Shown here in pieces: positions 51,544-63,987 of a DNA stretch of 64,000 nucleotides. This DNA is from Progne subis subis. Its lineage: Eukaryota > Chordata > Aves > Passeriformes > Hirundinidae. The notes below the pieces were generated by a model. The model was not told where the DNA came from, ran no database searches, and saw nothing but the letters and a program-made list of their open reading frames with translations. The DNA is taken from assembly GCA_022316685.1 (NCBI GenBank), contig JAKJHU010000005.1, positions 14,672,707-14,736,706 on the forward strand, given 5' to 3'. The position numbers and the translations under genes were made by a program. Position 1 is the first letter of the stretch; each line of letters starts with the position of its first letter.

Positions 51544-54500
51544 GTCTTACTGTAAATGCACTAAAAACATAACATGAAAGGGAAAATTATTTAAACTTTT
51601 AGAGACTTGTTGGCTTTGACTTGTCTGAGCAACAGTGGAAAGCGAGGTTGAGAAACATCTAACACTTTTTTACTATGGAATTTAAAGCATGTTAAAGTAG
51701 CATCCACAGTCAGCTATTTCAAAACAATGCATGATATTCCGTAGTAAAAAGTTACAGTAATAATTAAGTCACATTTTCTTTCAATGCTGCTGGTGTTGTA
51801 GTTGAGCTCAAAGTCAAATTAATGACAACGAGTGATTTAATGAGCAACATTATGCTGGCTGTGTAATGACACATAGGAGGACAGGTGCTGGTAGTTCAGA
51901 GGCTGAACCACTACAGCATAGGGAGTTGTAATGGATTAGAAGATGCTCGAATGTCCCACTCAGTCCTTCATGCCCAGACACAGAGCTTCCTTTGGACACA
52001 GCTGTGGGAGAGAGAGGGTTGGTGTGGCCAGCAGGAGGCACAGGCGGCTCTGGGGTGTTCAGAGATGAAAAACAGCTGTCATGTGGGAGAAAAGCCATGT
52101 CTTTGCCACGTGTATGGAGACTTTTCTCCCAAAAGACACGGCATAATCAGAAATAAGAGAAATAAAGTCAAAAAACAGTACAGCAATCTCAGACTGATTT
52201 GAAGGAAAGGGTGGCTGGAAGGTTGTGGGGGCACAGGGCCAGGGACAGAAGGGTGCACAAAGCAGGAGATATGGGCAGGTACATCAGAGTCTCGAGAAGC
52301 AAGAAGTAAACAACAGGGGGCTGTTTTTCTTTGGACCATCATATCCTGAGGGTTCTCTCTTGCTTGTTTCCTCCTCCAAGTTTTTGACGAGAAAGCTTTA
52401 AGTAGCAGAGAAGACAGATCAAAAAAATCCAGAGGACCCCCACGAGAGACCTCTGAGGCAGACCAAAGGCCTCCAAGGACAGTGACCTCCTGAAGCTGTT
52501 GCCAAACAATACCATGTATACAGTATAAACACTCTTTCCTGCATTCTGGGAAACTTTCAGAAGATAAGTGCGTGAAACATGATCAGTGTTTTCCTCTGCT
52601 GATAAATCAGCGGCAACAAAAAATGGCATGTCGATTAATTTGACTTGCTTGGTTTGCTTTATTTGCAGTCTTCCAGAATGCTGGGGGCACAGGTGCTGAA
52701 GCAAAATCAAACTGGAAATATTTTACCCAATGACATACAAGGTATGCCACAGATTCGGATTCAAACCCCAGGCTTCCCTTCAGCCTTTGGGGCACTGTCT
52801 AACCTGCAATCATATCTGCTGTGGTAAGGTTTAGCTCAGGACACAGGAAACATGAAAGATCACAGCAAGGTTCTGTGGGTTCTCATCCTTTCTAGACCCT
52901 GGTTTTCTTCAGATTTACGCTAAGCCTGGCCCAGTTCTGAAGGCTGGCACCACAGTGCAGAATTCACCATGGAAGACACACCATCTGCTGTCTCTGAACA
53001 TCTCCTTGGGAAAAAATAAATTTTCCTAGAAGCCAAAACCTACCTACTTTTGTATAGCAGCTTCTCTGAGTACATTGCATCCTGTCCCCTGTCACCAAGC
53101 TTCTGTCACCAGGTATGAAGAATGTTATCTCTCTTTGGCTCTAATGTACCTCTATAGCAATTCTAAAGAATGTGGCTTGTCATTCTGCTTAGCAGAGGAA
53201 AATCATCCCTACCAACAGTGAAGCTGTCTGAACAAAAATTAATTTCCTGAGCTGGCACATCTCACCCGATTAATCTTGCATCAGCCTGCCAAAGTCAGGC
53301 TGCATTTTCTCTTTAGGTTTTTCTTCATCCAGTTCTACACATGTTGGAAAAAACTTGCTTACTTGGATGTCATAACAACTTCTCAGGAAACCAGGCTATA
53401 AGAACTTGAGAAAACTGAATTGAAAGTGTATCTCTGAGCTGCCACATAGCCTGTGTCCTCCTTCTGTAGCTTAAAGGGATAGAATAAAGTCAAGTAAAGA
53501 AGTATTTTTACTTACTTGGGCAGGGTAAGTTTAAAACCATGGTTTCTAAATGTTTCCTAAAAAGCCAAACTGTCCAATGCTCTTCCTACATTTTCCTGGA
53601 TGACGTATGAGGCCAAGGATTTCCAGTTATCCAAAAAGCCAGAAATGGCACTCAAAGTTGTTCCAAATTAAACTCTTACTGCAATATTTTAAAGACATCT
53701 ATGCAGCTTCTCACCAGCCACACTCCCTTACTCTGGAGGGCAGGCTATGGCATGGCAGGAAAATAAACCAATGCTTTCTATTTGCTGTCTGTGAATTCAG
53801 CCAAAAAGACTGAAGCATTACACATGCTACAACATGTCCACAAAAACTTGCTGTGCCAACAAGAACTGACAGCCTGGAAAGCCACTATGCATCGTAAAAA
53901 TCACAGAGCAGTTGCTGTGACATTCAATGAGTTTATATCCCCAGAAGCAAATAAATTAAACGAGGAATGCCTTCACTTTTCACATAGCCCCCTGTAAGGC
54001 TTTACAGTGAGTTATTGCTGACTAAGCCTGTAGCTGTGCTGCGCACACCCCATGTTTCCCTCACATCCTCCACTGTAAAACCCTCTTGTAGTTTAATTAG
54101 AAATTTGCCTGTCTTTAAATATTTTGGCCAAGACTTTCAGGCTGTGAAGATAATTGACCTTATCTGAACTTTAGGCAGCTAACAAGGTTAACTGGTGTAA
54201 GGGATGGAAGCAGGGCAGCTGAGAGGCTGGGAAGTCCCACTCAGAGGGAGCTGTCTTTGAGCACCTGGCGCTGTCCTCCCTGGGTGTCCCTGTTCCAAGG
54301 CTGATGAGAAGGTGCAGCTCCTCCTGTTCCTGCAGCTGTGGTTCCTGGGTGCTAATGGCTGTGAGGAGGCTCCAGACCACAGCAGAAGGATGTGGTTTTA
54401 GGGTTCCCTCAGGATGGAGAGGGAATGGCATGCAAAGATTAGGAACAAACTCCATGGTTTTGTTGCAAAAGTTGGGCAAGCATGAATGAAAAAGATCTGA

Positions 54501-57500
54501 GGAATAACGGGGAATGTGGGACTGACTGCCTGAATCAGGAGGCAGATTTGGGAGATGGGAGGAAGAAGGGGAGAGATGTATACTGTCACTGCAGCTGTGA
54601 GGGATGTTTAGGGGTCAGGTGAGAGCACATAGGTAGAAAAAGAAACTTAGGCTGGGAGCTGGGATGAGGGGAAGACTGAGATGTGGAAGAGAGAAAAGGT
54701 TTGGAGCTGGCAGCAGAGCAGGAGAGAGGTAGAAGCTCAGACTAAGAGAAACAGGAGGCTGGAGTCAGTGACAAGCACCTAAGAGAGAGACGATGCTATC
54801 AAAACCTCAAAGCTAGTTGGTGTGGCACAGGAAACCTTAAACCTGGTTTTTCTTAAGTACTGAATGCTTGGCTTGCAGTCTGTGCTGTTTTAGAGTAGAC
54901 TTCACAAGTAATGACTGCACAAGGGCTGACACCCACGTCTGGGTGCTGTGGTTTTTGAGGTGGACAAGGCACCAGGATAGCAGGCTATCTCAGCTGAGTA
55001 CCTTTGGCAAGTACACGCCAAGCAGGAACGGAGCCCTAAGGACAGGAACAAAGCCCTCCTCAGCCCACCCAGATGCCTGTGTGTCTTCTGTGATGCTGAA
55101 GAGCTGCTCCCCAGGAGGGCACCTCCACAGTGACACCCCTCCAGGAGCACAGCATCAGGAGGGCTGCCATGTGCTGCTGCTCCCTTTGCACCTGCAGACA
55201 GAGATGGCCCAGGGGCTGCAGCGCCACATCGGGCGTAAGTCTCCAGGGCCTGGCGGAGAGGACAGGGAGCGTGCAGCACGGCTGAGCAGGCAGCAAGTTG
55301 CTTTTTTGTATCAGAAGCCTCATAACGGCACTGCAGGCTCAAAGGAGTCTTTCCCCACCGCTAGGACAATCACCCAGAACTTGCTGCTTCTCGTTCTAGT
55401 AAAAAAGACCAAGCTGTTTGCCTGATGACCAGCTGGCCTCTCTGGCAGTGCCTGATGAGGAGTGATTACAGCTCTCCATGGCTTTCTGCACATTGGCATG
55501 CACACTGCCCACAGCCTGGCACTTGCTTGCAAATCCACCAGCCCAAATGTTCTGAGCCACGATCCCATGAGGCAGGATGGGTATGGGATACCCTTTGTCT
55601 CCACGGATTTTATTTCCTTTTTTGAGCTGAAGGAGCCCACAGCTAGAGTAGCCTCATGTCTCCCTCAGCTGCTGGAGGGATTGCATCCAGCCATTACCAT
55701 CCTTAAAACAGGACTTGCACATCTCATGGTGGCACCTGAGGGTCCCTGTGGGGCAAGGAGTGTACACAGACGAGGCAGCATGGATGGTATGCAGATGAGA
55801 ACCCCAAATGAGCAGGCAGTGGCACCAAGGGGATCATTCAACCCATGTGGCCACAGCTTCCCAGGGACTCCAAGCTCACCCTTTCTACCCTTTCTTCCTG
55901 CTAACAGCTGCATTCAGATCAGGCATGCGCCAGGAGCCAGTTCCCTTGACTGAGGTGGAAGAAAGGATGGACATCTGTGCAGCTTGCTGCTGCCCACAGT
56001 TGAACAAGCAGCTCCTCATGGTGCTTCCTCACCGGTGCACCAGGCAGGAGATACTTGTGTGGATCAGCATTGCAGTGCACCCTTCTCAGAGACCAGCTGG
56101 GAAAGGCCAAGGCCAAGTATCTAACTTTTCCCACTGCTTATACAAACCCAGTTTAGCAGCATCTGGTGTGCATTTACCCCCTTTTTAACCAACCAGAGAC
56201 TGTGCTACCAGAGGGTCATGAGCATGGAGCAGACCCTGAGGCACAGCTATCCCCAGCCTCACCCGCTGCTGCTGTTTTAGCAGTGTCTTACAGCTTTTTC
56301 CAGAAGAGCAATGTCTTTTCAGGAGCCAGAGCCATCTCCCTGCCCACAGAGAGCCATGGCAGCTGCTCTCTGCGGGACTGAGCCAGTGGAGTGACCTGAC
56401 ACCCGCAGGAGCCGCCCGTCAGCAAACAGCCGGCAGCACTCAGCAGGGCTGGGGTGCCGGGCACAGAGCCTCCTCCGAGCTGTGAAAGGCAAGATCTGGG
56501 CCTTTGTGATGGGCTGTGTGCTTCAGAGCCAAAACTCACGGGGTCTGAGGCCAAACAGATGGACTTCACTGGGAGAAGGGGGAGGCCACCTGAGGAAGGG
56601 TGACTCAAGCCAACACCAAACATGTGCAGGGCTCCTTAGCAACAAGAGATTAGCCTAAGCATGCTAGGCATTGCAGACCTCTGGATATGCACATGCTCTC
56701 CCTTACTCACACATGCTAAAAGCCTCCCTGGACTTCAGCATCCCCAGTGGCCTCCCTCCAGCAGCCTCCCTGTGCTGCTCCATCCTGCTCAATGGAGCCC
56801 GTGAGCCAAGTCCCGGCACTTCTTGTTGCTTTCCCACACCGAGTAGTGCAATATCAAGCACCAAATATACATCAGTCTGCCTTTTCTTTTCACCCCAAGG
56901 TATCACAGGCTCTTCCATATCTTAGATCTATGAGAGGAAGGAGAAAGTCAGCACAAGTGTTTCTAAATGGGTATCATTACCACCAGCAACACACAAATCA
57001 TGTCACAGTGCTGATGGCTTGTGGACATTCAAAAATGTCCTGAGCCAACAGTGCCTGTCGTGACTGGCACAGCTGCTGCTGGTGGTGCTGGTTCAGAACA
57101 GCCTTACTCTGGCAGGCGATTCCATTAGTGCTGTCCTTTAACTAAGCCCCAGCACCACCAGTGTGAGCTCCTCGGATGCAGTCCTTTGCCGGACCGCACA
57201 CAAGCTGTCCCACGCTCCTGCATGGAGTGCATGGGTGCCCACTGCCTGTCCTGTTTGAGAGGCCCATGGCAGAGAGCCAGGGAACCTTCTCCTGGAAAGC
57301 ATAACCGGGAGCAGGGCCATGCTCAATATTTGCTTCTTTCCCATATATAAAATCATCCCCAAGAAGGGATTGACGTGCAGCAGGGAGCTCTGCCTTCTTC
57401 TCAAATGCTTCCCCTTGGCTTGTTGCCTTTCATAGCAAAGCTCTAACTCCTCTAGCGATTTCCTTTCATCATGCCTGCAGAGCTTGTCCTCTTGCTGCTA

Positions 57501-57534
57501 CGTTCCCCACCTGTGCCAATGCCCATGGCAGTGT
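51541..57534. other. Unannotated DNA, GC-richer toward 57 kb
   Basis: The 54.2-57.5 kb part is GC-richer and has many overlapping open frames on both strands. The longest is 185 codons at 54868-55425 (plus), opposed by a 146-codon frame on the minus strand at 54902-55342. Mutual overlap, absence of recognised domains and chance-level length argue against calling any of them a gene. No transposable element was recognised. Confidence 0.5.
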
Positions 57535-57575
57535 AATCCTGTCCCAGAGGTATATAATCCTGTGCAGAGGTATAT
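57535..57575 (+). repeat. Tandem duplication of a TATA-containing 20-21 bp unit
   Basis: Two adjacent units, 57535-57555 (21 bp) and 57556-57575 (20 bp), share AATCCTGT..CAGAGGTATAT. Together they create two TATATAA boxes 20-21 bp apart. It could be a duplicated core promoter element or simply a short tandem duplication. The plus strand downstream is open from 57484 to 57756 but unrecognised. Confidence 0.7.
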
Positions 57576-59327
57576 AAACAAAGCAGGGCTAGTGAAAACC
57601 CCCCTCTCCCTCCCTATCTGGATCACGTGTTCAAATCCAAAACGGTTTGGAGGCATCGCTGCTCCGTCTTCTGGTTCCTGTCATCAGCAGCGTGTGCTCT
57701 TACCAAGACATAACCCAGCCGGTCTTTTTTCTGCGAGCTGCTCCCCGCTGTCATAAGGTGATTGATGAGCAGAAAGAGTCAGACAGAAGAAAGACAATAG
57801 GGAGCAAAGAAATGGGAGAGAAGGCAGTGGAAGAGAGCAGTGGGGAAAATCCCTTATAAGAGTGAAAAACAGGCAGAAAATGAAAAAGAAGGAAGGCAGA
57901 TGACAAGCAAGCAGAGAGAGGGAAAGAATAACTAAAGAGAACAAAGGGTATACAGCAACATGAAACTGAGGAAGGAAAAAAAGGGAAATAGCATCTGAGG
58001 CAGTCCTCATCTTGAAGATAAACAACACGGGAGAAAGCCTTTTGGCTAGCACACGGTAAATAGCTCGGTCAGGAGGTAGCAGATGCTGCCCTTTCTGTTG
58101 GACTGGGCAGTCATTTGTCACAGGCAGGATCAAAGGCATCTGAAGAGACTTTTGAGGGAGTTACCGCAACAGGATCAGAGGCAAAATCTGTCCTGCAAGC
58201 TGGAAAGGGTCATTAAATCAGTTATCAGAGAGCTGATCTGTTGCAAGCTCATGTTTCTGTGCCCATGTCCTGCTCGCTGCCCTCGCCTGGGGAGCACAGA
58301 GAGTTCACAATGCATCAGCAAGAAAACTTTCTGCCTCCTGAGACAGTGGGGCCAATCTGTTCTGCATGCAGAGATCTGTGCTCTCTTCCAGTGTAGCTAT
58401 CCAACTAGTTATAAAGCTGGTGTCTCACAAAATAAAAGTATATTTGGACTCTGCTTAATCTATTTTTTTAATTGCTGAGATAAAAGCCCACGCTTTTACG
58501 ATGAAAGCCCACATTTCACCAATTTAAGGAACACTGAAAGAAAGAAATGTTGATACATCAAATATCAAATCAGAGGAAATGAGCAAACCCACTTTATTCT
58601 CTTTATAACCTTCTGAGGATACACGTTACCAACCCAATTCTGACTTCATTACCTCCATGCAGTTCCACACGTGGAAGGAGGTTGCAGGCATGGCCATGGA
58701 GGCAGAAGTTGTACAAGGAGGTTGAGGGAGTTCAGAGCACTGCTGCTGCTGTCCCTGTGAGGACAATTACTCTGCTGAAGCACATGGTTGCTGGCGCACA
58801 CTGGGCTCGCTAGGTCAGAAAATGCTGGAGCCCATCCATGGGCTCTTTGCTTTTGAATCTCAGCTCTCTGTGTTCAGAGCAACTAATTACATAGGTTTTT
58901 GGAAGGAGAATTTACTAATCTACCAGACCTAGGGTAAGTTTTTCCAAAAAATCCCAAGAGATTTAAAAGCACTTCTTGCTTTCTAGCAGAGCGCAGATGC
59001 CTGCACTGCTCTAAAGCACCACCAAAAATCAGAAAATGCTCACAAAACTGTGCTTGTACATCCTTGGTAAACAGCCAGCAAAAAAACAGGAGAGACACGA
59101 GGTGGGATCCTGGCCTCTGTGTCACCGCAGGAGCAGAACTGGGGACAGAAACCAGCTTCTCACTGCCTCCAGCTACTGCCAACCATCCAGCTGCTACATT
59201 TAGAAAAAACAAAAACAAACTTTCAAAACACGGTTTATGTTTTGGCCTAACATGAGCATTGGAAACACTCCTGTTGCAGGCTCTGTAGCCATTAAATATT
59301 TCTTCACTAAAGAGCTTCCTCAGTCAT
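57576..59327. other. Unannotated DNA
   Basis: Includes a purine-rich stretch at about 57.77-57.98 kb (AGAAAG/GGAA-type). The 151-codon minus-strand frame (57684-58139) runs through the pyrimidine-rich complement of that stretch, which explains its Leu/Phe/Ser-rich composition. No gene recognised. Confidence 0.5.
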
Positions 59328-59538
59328 AGGAAAAATTTCTTCACTGGAAGAGTGGTCAGGCACTGGAATAGGCAGCCCCGGGAGGTGATGAATACCGTCT
59401 CTGAAAGTGTTCAAAAACCATGTAGATGTGGTGCTTAGGACCATGGTTTAGGGATGGACCTGTCAGCATCAGGTTAATGGCTGGACTTGATCCTAGAGGG
59501 CTTTTCCAACATTAATGGTTCTGTGATTCTGTAATATT
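59328..59538 (+). mobile_element. CR1 LINE 3' end
   Basis: About 210 bp with the sense order of an avian CR1 terminus: 'AAATTTCTTCACTGGAAGAG' (end of ORF2), 'GTCAGGCACTGGAATAGGCA', 'GAAAGTGTTCAAAAACCATG', 'TTAATGGCTGGACTTGATCC' and the closing 'TTCTGTGATTCTGTAA'. CR1s end in short direct octamer-type repeats of this kind. It is heavily 5'-truncated and non-coding. Confidence 0.9.
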
Positions 59539-61690
59539 AAGTAAAATCATCCTCAAATTACAGCAGATAGGAAAAGTTAACAGCTGCTGTAAACTGATAA
59601 CCCTGTGCAGCAATCAGCATTGGCTTACTCAGAAATGGCTTTCAGAGAGCAATGGGAATTTACACCACACAAACTTCTGCCCCTGAGTGCCCACTTTACA
59701 TGTCAAACCACAAAAACATCTTCAGCATTAAAGGCTGAGCTGGAACAACAAAGTCAGACTCTTCATTAATGAAAGGATAAATTATCAGGAGATTAAGACA
59801 GTTACCATAGAAACACTATTTCTGATCCATTAAGCCATTTTGGAGGTCTTGGTTTAAAGCACTACTTGACTCTGTCCCAGAAACAAAACAACAGGGAAGC
59901 AGCAATAACATGGCAAATTAGACTTGACAAAATGAAGGCTTTTGGTAAGTAGAGTAACTAGTTCAATATTTTTAAATTGTTAGTAAGGATTGGGGTCATT
60001 TTGTTCTAGAGCAGTGAGAGCATAAAGGCATTTATAGGCATAAAATGGAGGAGGAAAGATTTTCTAATTGCATCAGACACAAAAAAAATCCTTCTAGACC
60101 CACACATATACAGGTAGAGAAAAAGTACAAGTGTTGTGTCAAGAAAAAACAACACATACAGTTATATTGCTGGTTTATTTTGCATATTTTGTAGATTAGC
60201 AGGCCTTTTAAATCCTTTTACAGTGTTTTAAAAATCACTTTGCACTGAGGGAAGTAATTTCTGTTAGGTAATGGTGTGGTTTGTTGCATTGTGGTTGATG
60301 GATGAAGGTGTAGAACGGTGATGCTGTTAGGCAGTACTTCTCCAGGGGTGCCCAGTCAAGGTTATAAAGAGCTCCCAATAATTCTTCACTAGCATCGGAG
60401 AAAGGAGAGTCATGACCCTCCTGACCCTGAAAGCAGAGTGTTTCTCATTTCTGCTGTTTTAATACTGTTACCTTGTCATTGCAGGCTGCAAGGCTGCAAG
60501 AGGGTACCAGCAGTTCAGAAAGCGTTCTTCACCATGACACGTGGGCATAGCCCTTCTTGTTCAGATCCATTGTGTGTGGGATGTCTTGAAGCTGGATATG
60601 GAGCTGCTACATCTTTAACATCTCAGCTCTTCCTCGTGCAAAGCCTTTCCCCTTCCCAACACCACATACCACCCTGGGAAACAGTATCCCATTCTGAGAT
60701 GGTGCCCACCGGGAGTCAGCTTTACAGTCACTCCTACTTTATGTGCTCTCAGTAACAAGGGAGGGGACTGACCCTGCAGCCACACAGGGCCTCTTACCCC
60801 CGTCATTATCAGATCCATGCTGGGGCTTGGTTAATTCGCTGTGGCTATGCCCTTGGGCTCCGCCGAGGTCCATCTCTTGGAGCAGGACGGCAGTCTCTGG
60901 GAGGAGGGTGGCTGGTTCTCTCATTTCTGGATTTCTTCCTCTGGCTGTACCTTGAGGGATGTCTCTTCTTCAGGTCTGACTTTGTATCTGTGCAGCAATT
61001 TCCTGCCTCAAACTGTGACGGTGTTCCTTCAGCCTTACAGCTCATGGTAGCTGGTTTGTTTTAGACATAGTTGGCCAAAACTTTAGCAATGTGTTAGTAG
61101 GAATGTGAAGCTGACATTTTCTAGAAACAAACTCAGGAACCACCTCATCTGTTTTCAGTGTCTAAACTGGAAAAGAATGTAATATGTAAACATACAGTAT
61201 CAACTGCCATAAGCTATTTCAAAATTATTTTCATCTTTAAATTTTAATATTAAAAGCTCTTGGTCATAAAATCACAGAAAATGTTTATTTTCTTTTAAAA
61301 CCAAAGCATTTTCTGCATTCTTAGGAGATGATTTTTGTGACGATCTGCACTCAAGCCTTGAGATATTCAATTTAACATGTTATAAATGCATATTCATATA
61401 GCTCTTAATAATGAACCTAATCAGCATGTTATTCTTTCTCCAAAGGATTAACTTTTTCCTTTGTCACATCTGACTTTTAAAAACATCAGTCTCAGCACTG
61501 GGTAAACTGCATTAACAGAAAAGATGAAATCACTTCATGACAAATACTCAGTGTACTGTTTTATGCTATTATTTCAAAGTCTAACTGCAAACTTCAGCTT
61601 TTACAAGCAGGATGCTGGCCAAACAGCTTAGTTACCAAATGTGTTTGCATTTGTGTTTACAAACTGAACACATCCCTCCCTTCTTTTAAT
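59539..61690. other. Unannotated unique DNA
   Basis: AT-rich. A GC-richer patch at 60.48-61.05 kb carries frames of up to 105 codons on both strands, unrecognised. No element seen. Confidence 0.5.
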
Positions 61691-61712
61691 TAAATAAATA
61701 AATAAATAAATA
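61691..61712 (+). repeat. (TAAA)n microsatellite
   Basis: About five and a half TAAA units, uninterrupted. Confidence 0.9.
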
Positions 61713-62222
61713 ACTCTCGTAGTTTATTAAACTAATCCTGCACTTGCTCACCAAAGGTTGAACAGGGAATGTCCCTTCCAGTCAATCACCAAAATCAGCA
61801 GTTCTCCCCATCACCCCTTTGCCACACCCTAAGTCAGTGGAGACATCTCCACCCACTCAGAAACAATCCGTCTCCTCCAGACAAAAACATGATGTATGCT
61901 AGGGAAATCAGCTGGTCTTTGGCAACTGCATAGTTCTGGGCACTAGAAAAGCTCCCATTCTTTTGGTGTAAGGGAGGTGGTAATTCTGCCTTATCTGACA
62001 GGATTATTGTGGAATTACTCTATGTTTGTAAGAAAGCCCAATACTGTGTGCAGTCTGAAGGAAAAGAGAATGACAAAACCCAGGGATGTATTTCTGCAGA
62101 GGATACTGGGAACTGCCTGGGAAATTGCATGAATTGGTCCAGCAGAAAGCACATACCAATGGGATGCAAAGGTTCAGGAGAAAGTCAACATTTCATAGAC
62201 TAATTTTTCTGAGAGCTGATGG
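61713..62222. other. Unannotated DNA
   Basis: Unique-looking sequence between the TAAA repeat and the next A/C tract. It has a short plus-strand frame (62009-62203) and no recognised feature. Confidence 0.4.
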
Positions 62223-62294
62223 AAAAAAAAAAAAAAAAAACCCAAAAAAAACCCCACCAACCCAAAACCTCCAACCCCTCACCAAACACCCCCT
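62223..62294 (+). repeat. A/C-only low-complexity tract
   Basis: An 18-base A run passes into CCCAAAA, ACCCC and CCAACC motifs. It is free of G and nearly free of T on the plus strand, like the tracts at 9981, 40528 and 62715. Confidence 0.85.
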
Positions 62295-62499
62295 GCCCCC
62301 AGCTGTTACCCTGGTTTTTCTGAGTTTTTTATTAGCCTTTTTGAATTTCATAAATGGAGTCAGATCTTTTAGTTACTGTAGAATATTAGAGCAGTTTTCT
62401 ACCTTTTCCCACAGATGTAACATAAACAAATCCTTTGTTTTTCATTCTCTGTCCTTTGTTTGCATATTTCTAACCTGAAAACAATTGTAACTGACAGTG

Positions 62500-62640
62500 G
62501 GTCTGGCCAATGAGGCTGAGGGGTGGAAACCCCAAAAAGCCAATCTTCTGCTAGACCCAGAAATGTATAAAAAAGTAAAAATAAACAAAGGGGTCTCTCT
62601 CTCGGCTCTGTCTCAGTTTGAGCTGGATCGGAGAGGACCT
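62500..62640 (+). promoter_or_regulatory. CCAAT/TATA/AATAAA block, probable LTR remnant or promoter
   Basis: Two CCAAT boxes (62507-62511 and 62540-62544) are followed at promoter-like spacing by TATAAAAAA (62566-62574) and then AATAAA (62580-62585). A pyrimidine-rich 'GGGGTCTCTCTCTCGGCTC' segment comes next. This dense order is usual for the U3-R junction of retroviral LTRs and unusual in ordinary DNA, so I favour a degraded LTR of a third family. I could not find matching TG...CA ends or a target-site duplication. A cellular TATA promoter reading rightward is the alternative. Confidence 0.4.
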
Positions 62641-62714
62641 CTGCCCTGCAAAAATCTCTTGTCTGCATGTGACTGCTTTGTGTGTCTCAGTGACACCCAG
62701 CCAACAGACAAAGA

Positions 62715-62814
62715 AACAAAAACTAAACAAAACCACAAAACCAAACAAAAAACACAACCAAAAAACCCCCCAAAACCCCCAAACCAACAAACCCCCCCCA
62801 CCACCTGTTCATCA
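62715..62814 (+). repeat. A/C-only low-complexity tract (100 bp)
   Basis: Runs from AAACAAAA motifs through AAAACC and AAAACCCCCC to an eight-base C run and ends CCACCACC. C content rises steadily from left to right. The frames through it encode Lys/Thr/Asn/Pro strings and are not genes. Confidence 0.88.
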
Positions 62815-63832
62815 TGTTGCTACAGGCGACACCAACCAAGAGTAACAAACTGACTGATTGGACTGGCCAGCGCTGTAACATCACATTTTCCAAGGAGGTT
62901 ATGTTAGAAAACAAAAGTGCACACCGAGGGCAGTCAGCAGGAATTGTCTGTACTGACATAGCGCCTTTGAAGAAAAACCACAAGCGTCACACCGCAGCTA
63001 GGACCTCTTTGGCATGTGACAAACATAAATGGGCAGAAGAAAGGGCTCTTTCTGCTCCTTCCCTTCAGAGAGGCCTTTCCAGGCATCTCTGTCCCTGAGG
63101 GAGAAATGACAGTATAGCTTTGGTGGAAAGCATGTAAACAGATGTAATATCAAATACTCATTTAGCCAAACACTGATTTTTCCCTGGCACACATTACTCC
63201 ACAGTTGCAAAATTTCTTCTGAGTCTGTAGGGGAGATTCCTGTACTGCATGATCAGAGACAAAATTCCCACCCACTTCAGCAGGGCTGGGAGTTTTACCC
63301 AGTCTCTCCTTCTTTCATGCCTTTTTCTGTCTGGAGTGGGAAATTTGCACTAATCTTTCACATCTTGGGCTGATTTCTATATACACTCAGTTACACCAAG
63401 CCACAGCTTGGCTCTGCAACATCCTTCAGGTGCAGCTCCCCACCTTTATGCCCTTACAAAGAACAGCAGCCAGAGCTGAAGGAGCATCCTATTGCTTCCA
63501 ATAAAAACACTCCTGTGGCCTTCGGATTTTTCAGGTTTTGTGATCCCAAGTGAGTCAATTTAATTTTGTATTACTCTGCCTGTATTTCAAAGTACTTTGT
63601 CCCCTGTGGGATCTGAAGTAAATGAAAAATTATCATAAGCTAGAGGACTTACAAAAGAAAAAGTGCATGCACTATCTGAGCAAATATGCAGAAATCAAGT
63701 CCATCGTGGGGTTCTTTCCTTACAGAAGTCCCACCCTTGATGTGTGATACATAACAAGGTTGCCTGCCAGATATTTATTCTTCTTTCTCCTCACCATGCA
63801 CGGGAAAAATCAGAGGCTAAACCACAGTCATG
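62815..63832. other. Unannotated DNA
   Basis: No gene, RNA or transposable element recognised; frames of 94 codons or fewer. Confidence 0.5.
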
Positions 63833-63894
63833 TGAGATAAGGATAAAAGTGACAGCTCAAAGTTGAGATAAGGATAAAAGTGACAGCTCAAAGT
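63833..63894 (+). repeat. Perfect 31-bp tandem duplication with GATA motifs
   Basis: Two identical adjacent 31-bp units (63833-63863 and 63864-63894). Each contains AGATAAGG (63835-63842 and 63866-63873), a strong match to the GATA-factor site WGATAR, and a TATA-like GGATAAAAG directly after it. Perfect identity implies a recent duplication or selection. Confidence 0.9.
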
Positions 63895-63904
63895 GCCCAC
63901 AATT

Positions 63905-63987
63905 CCCCGTATCAGGGCAGTCTGGTGGAAGTCCTGTGACACCAGATCCCTCCTCTGCTGCCCAGCACAGGGAGCTGAACGAGATAG
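63905..63987 (+). other. Possible first exon ending at a splice donor (window edge)
   Basis: If the second ATAAAAG (63874-63880) acts as a TATA box, transcription would start near 63905. A good donor (ATAG then GTAAGAG, intron from 63988) lies about 80 bp further on, at the right edge of the window. There is no ATG-led frame of note in between, so this would be a 5' untranslated exon. The support is positional only. Confidence 0.2.

Noticed and set aside
54868..55425. 185-codon plus-strand frame as a gene
   Set aside because: No recognised domain; opposed by a 146-codon frame on the other strand. With a stop frequency of 3/64, about one frame this long is expected by chance in 64 kb, more in GC-rich DNA.
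57684..58139. 151-codon minus-strand membrane-like protein
   Set aside because: Its Leu/Phe/Ser richness comes from a purine-rich stretch read on the opposite strand; no conserved motif is visible.
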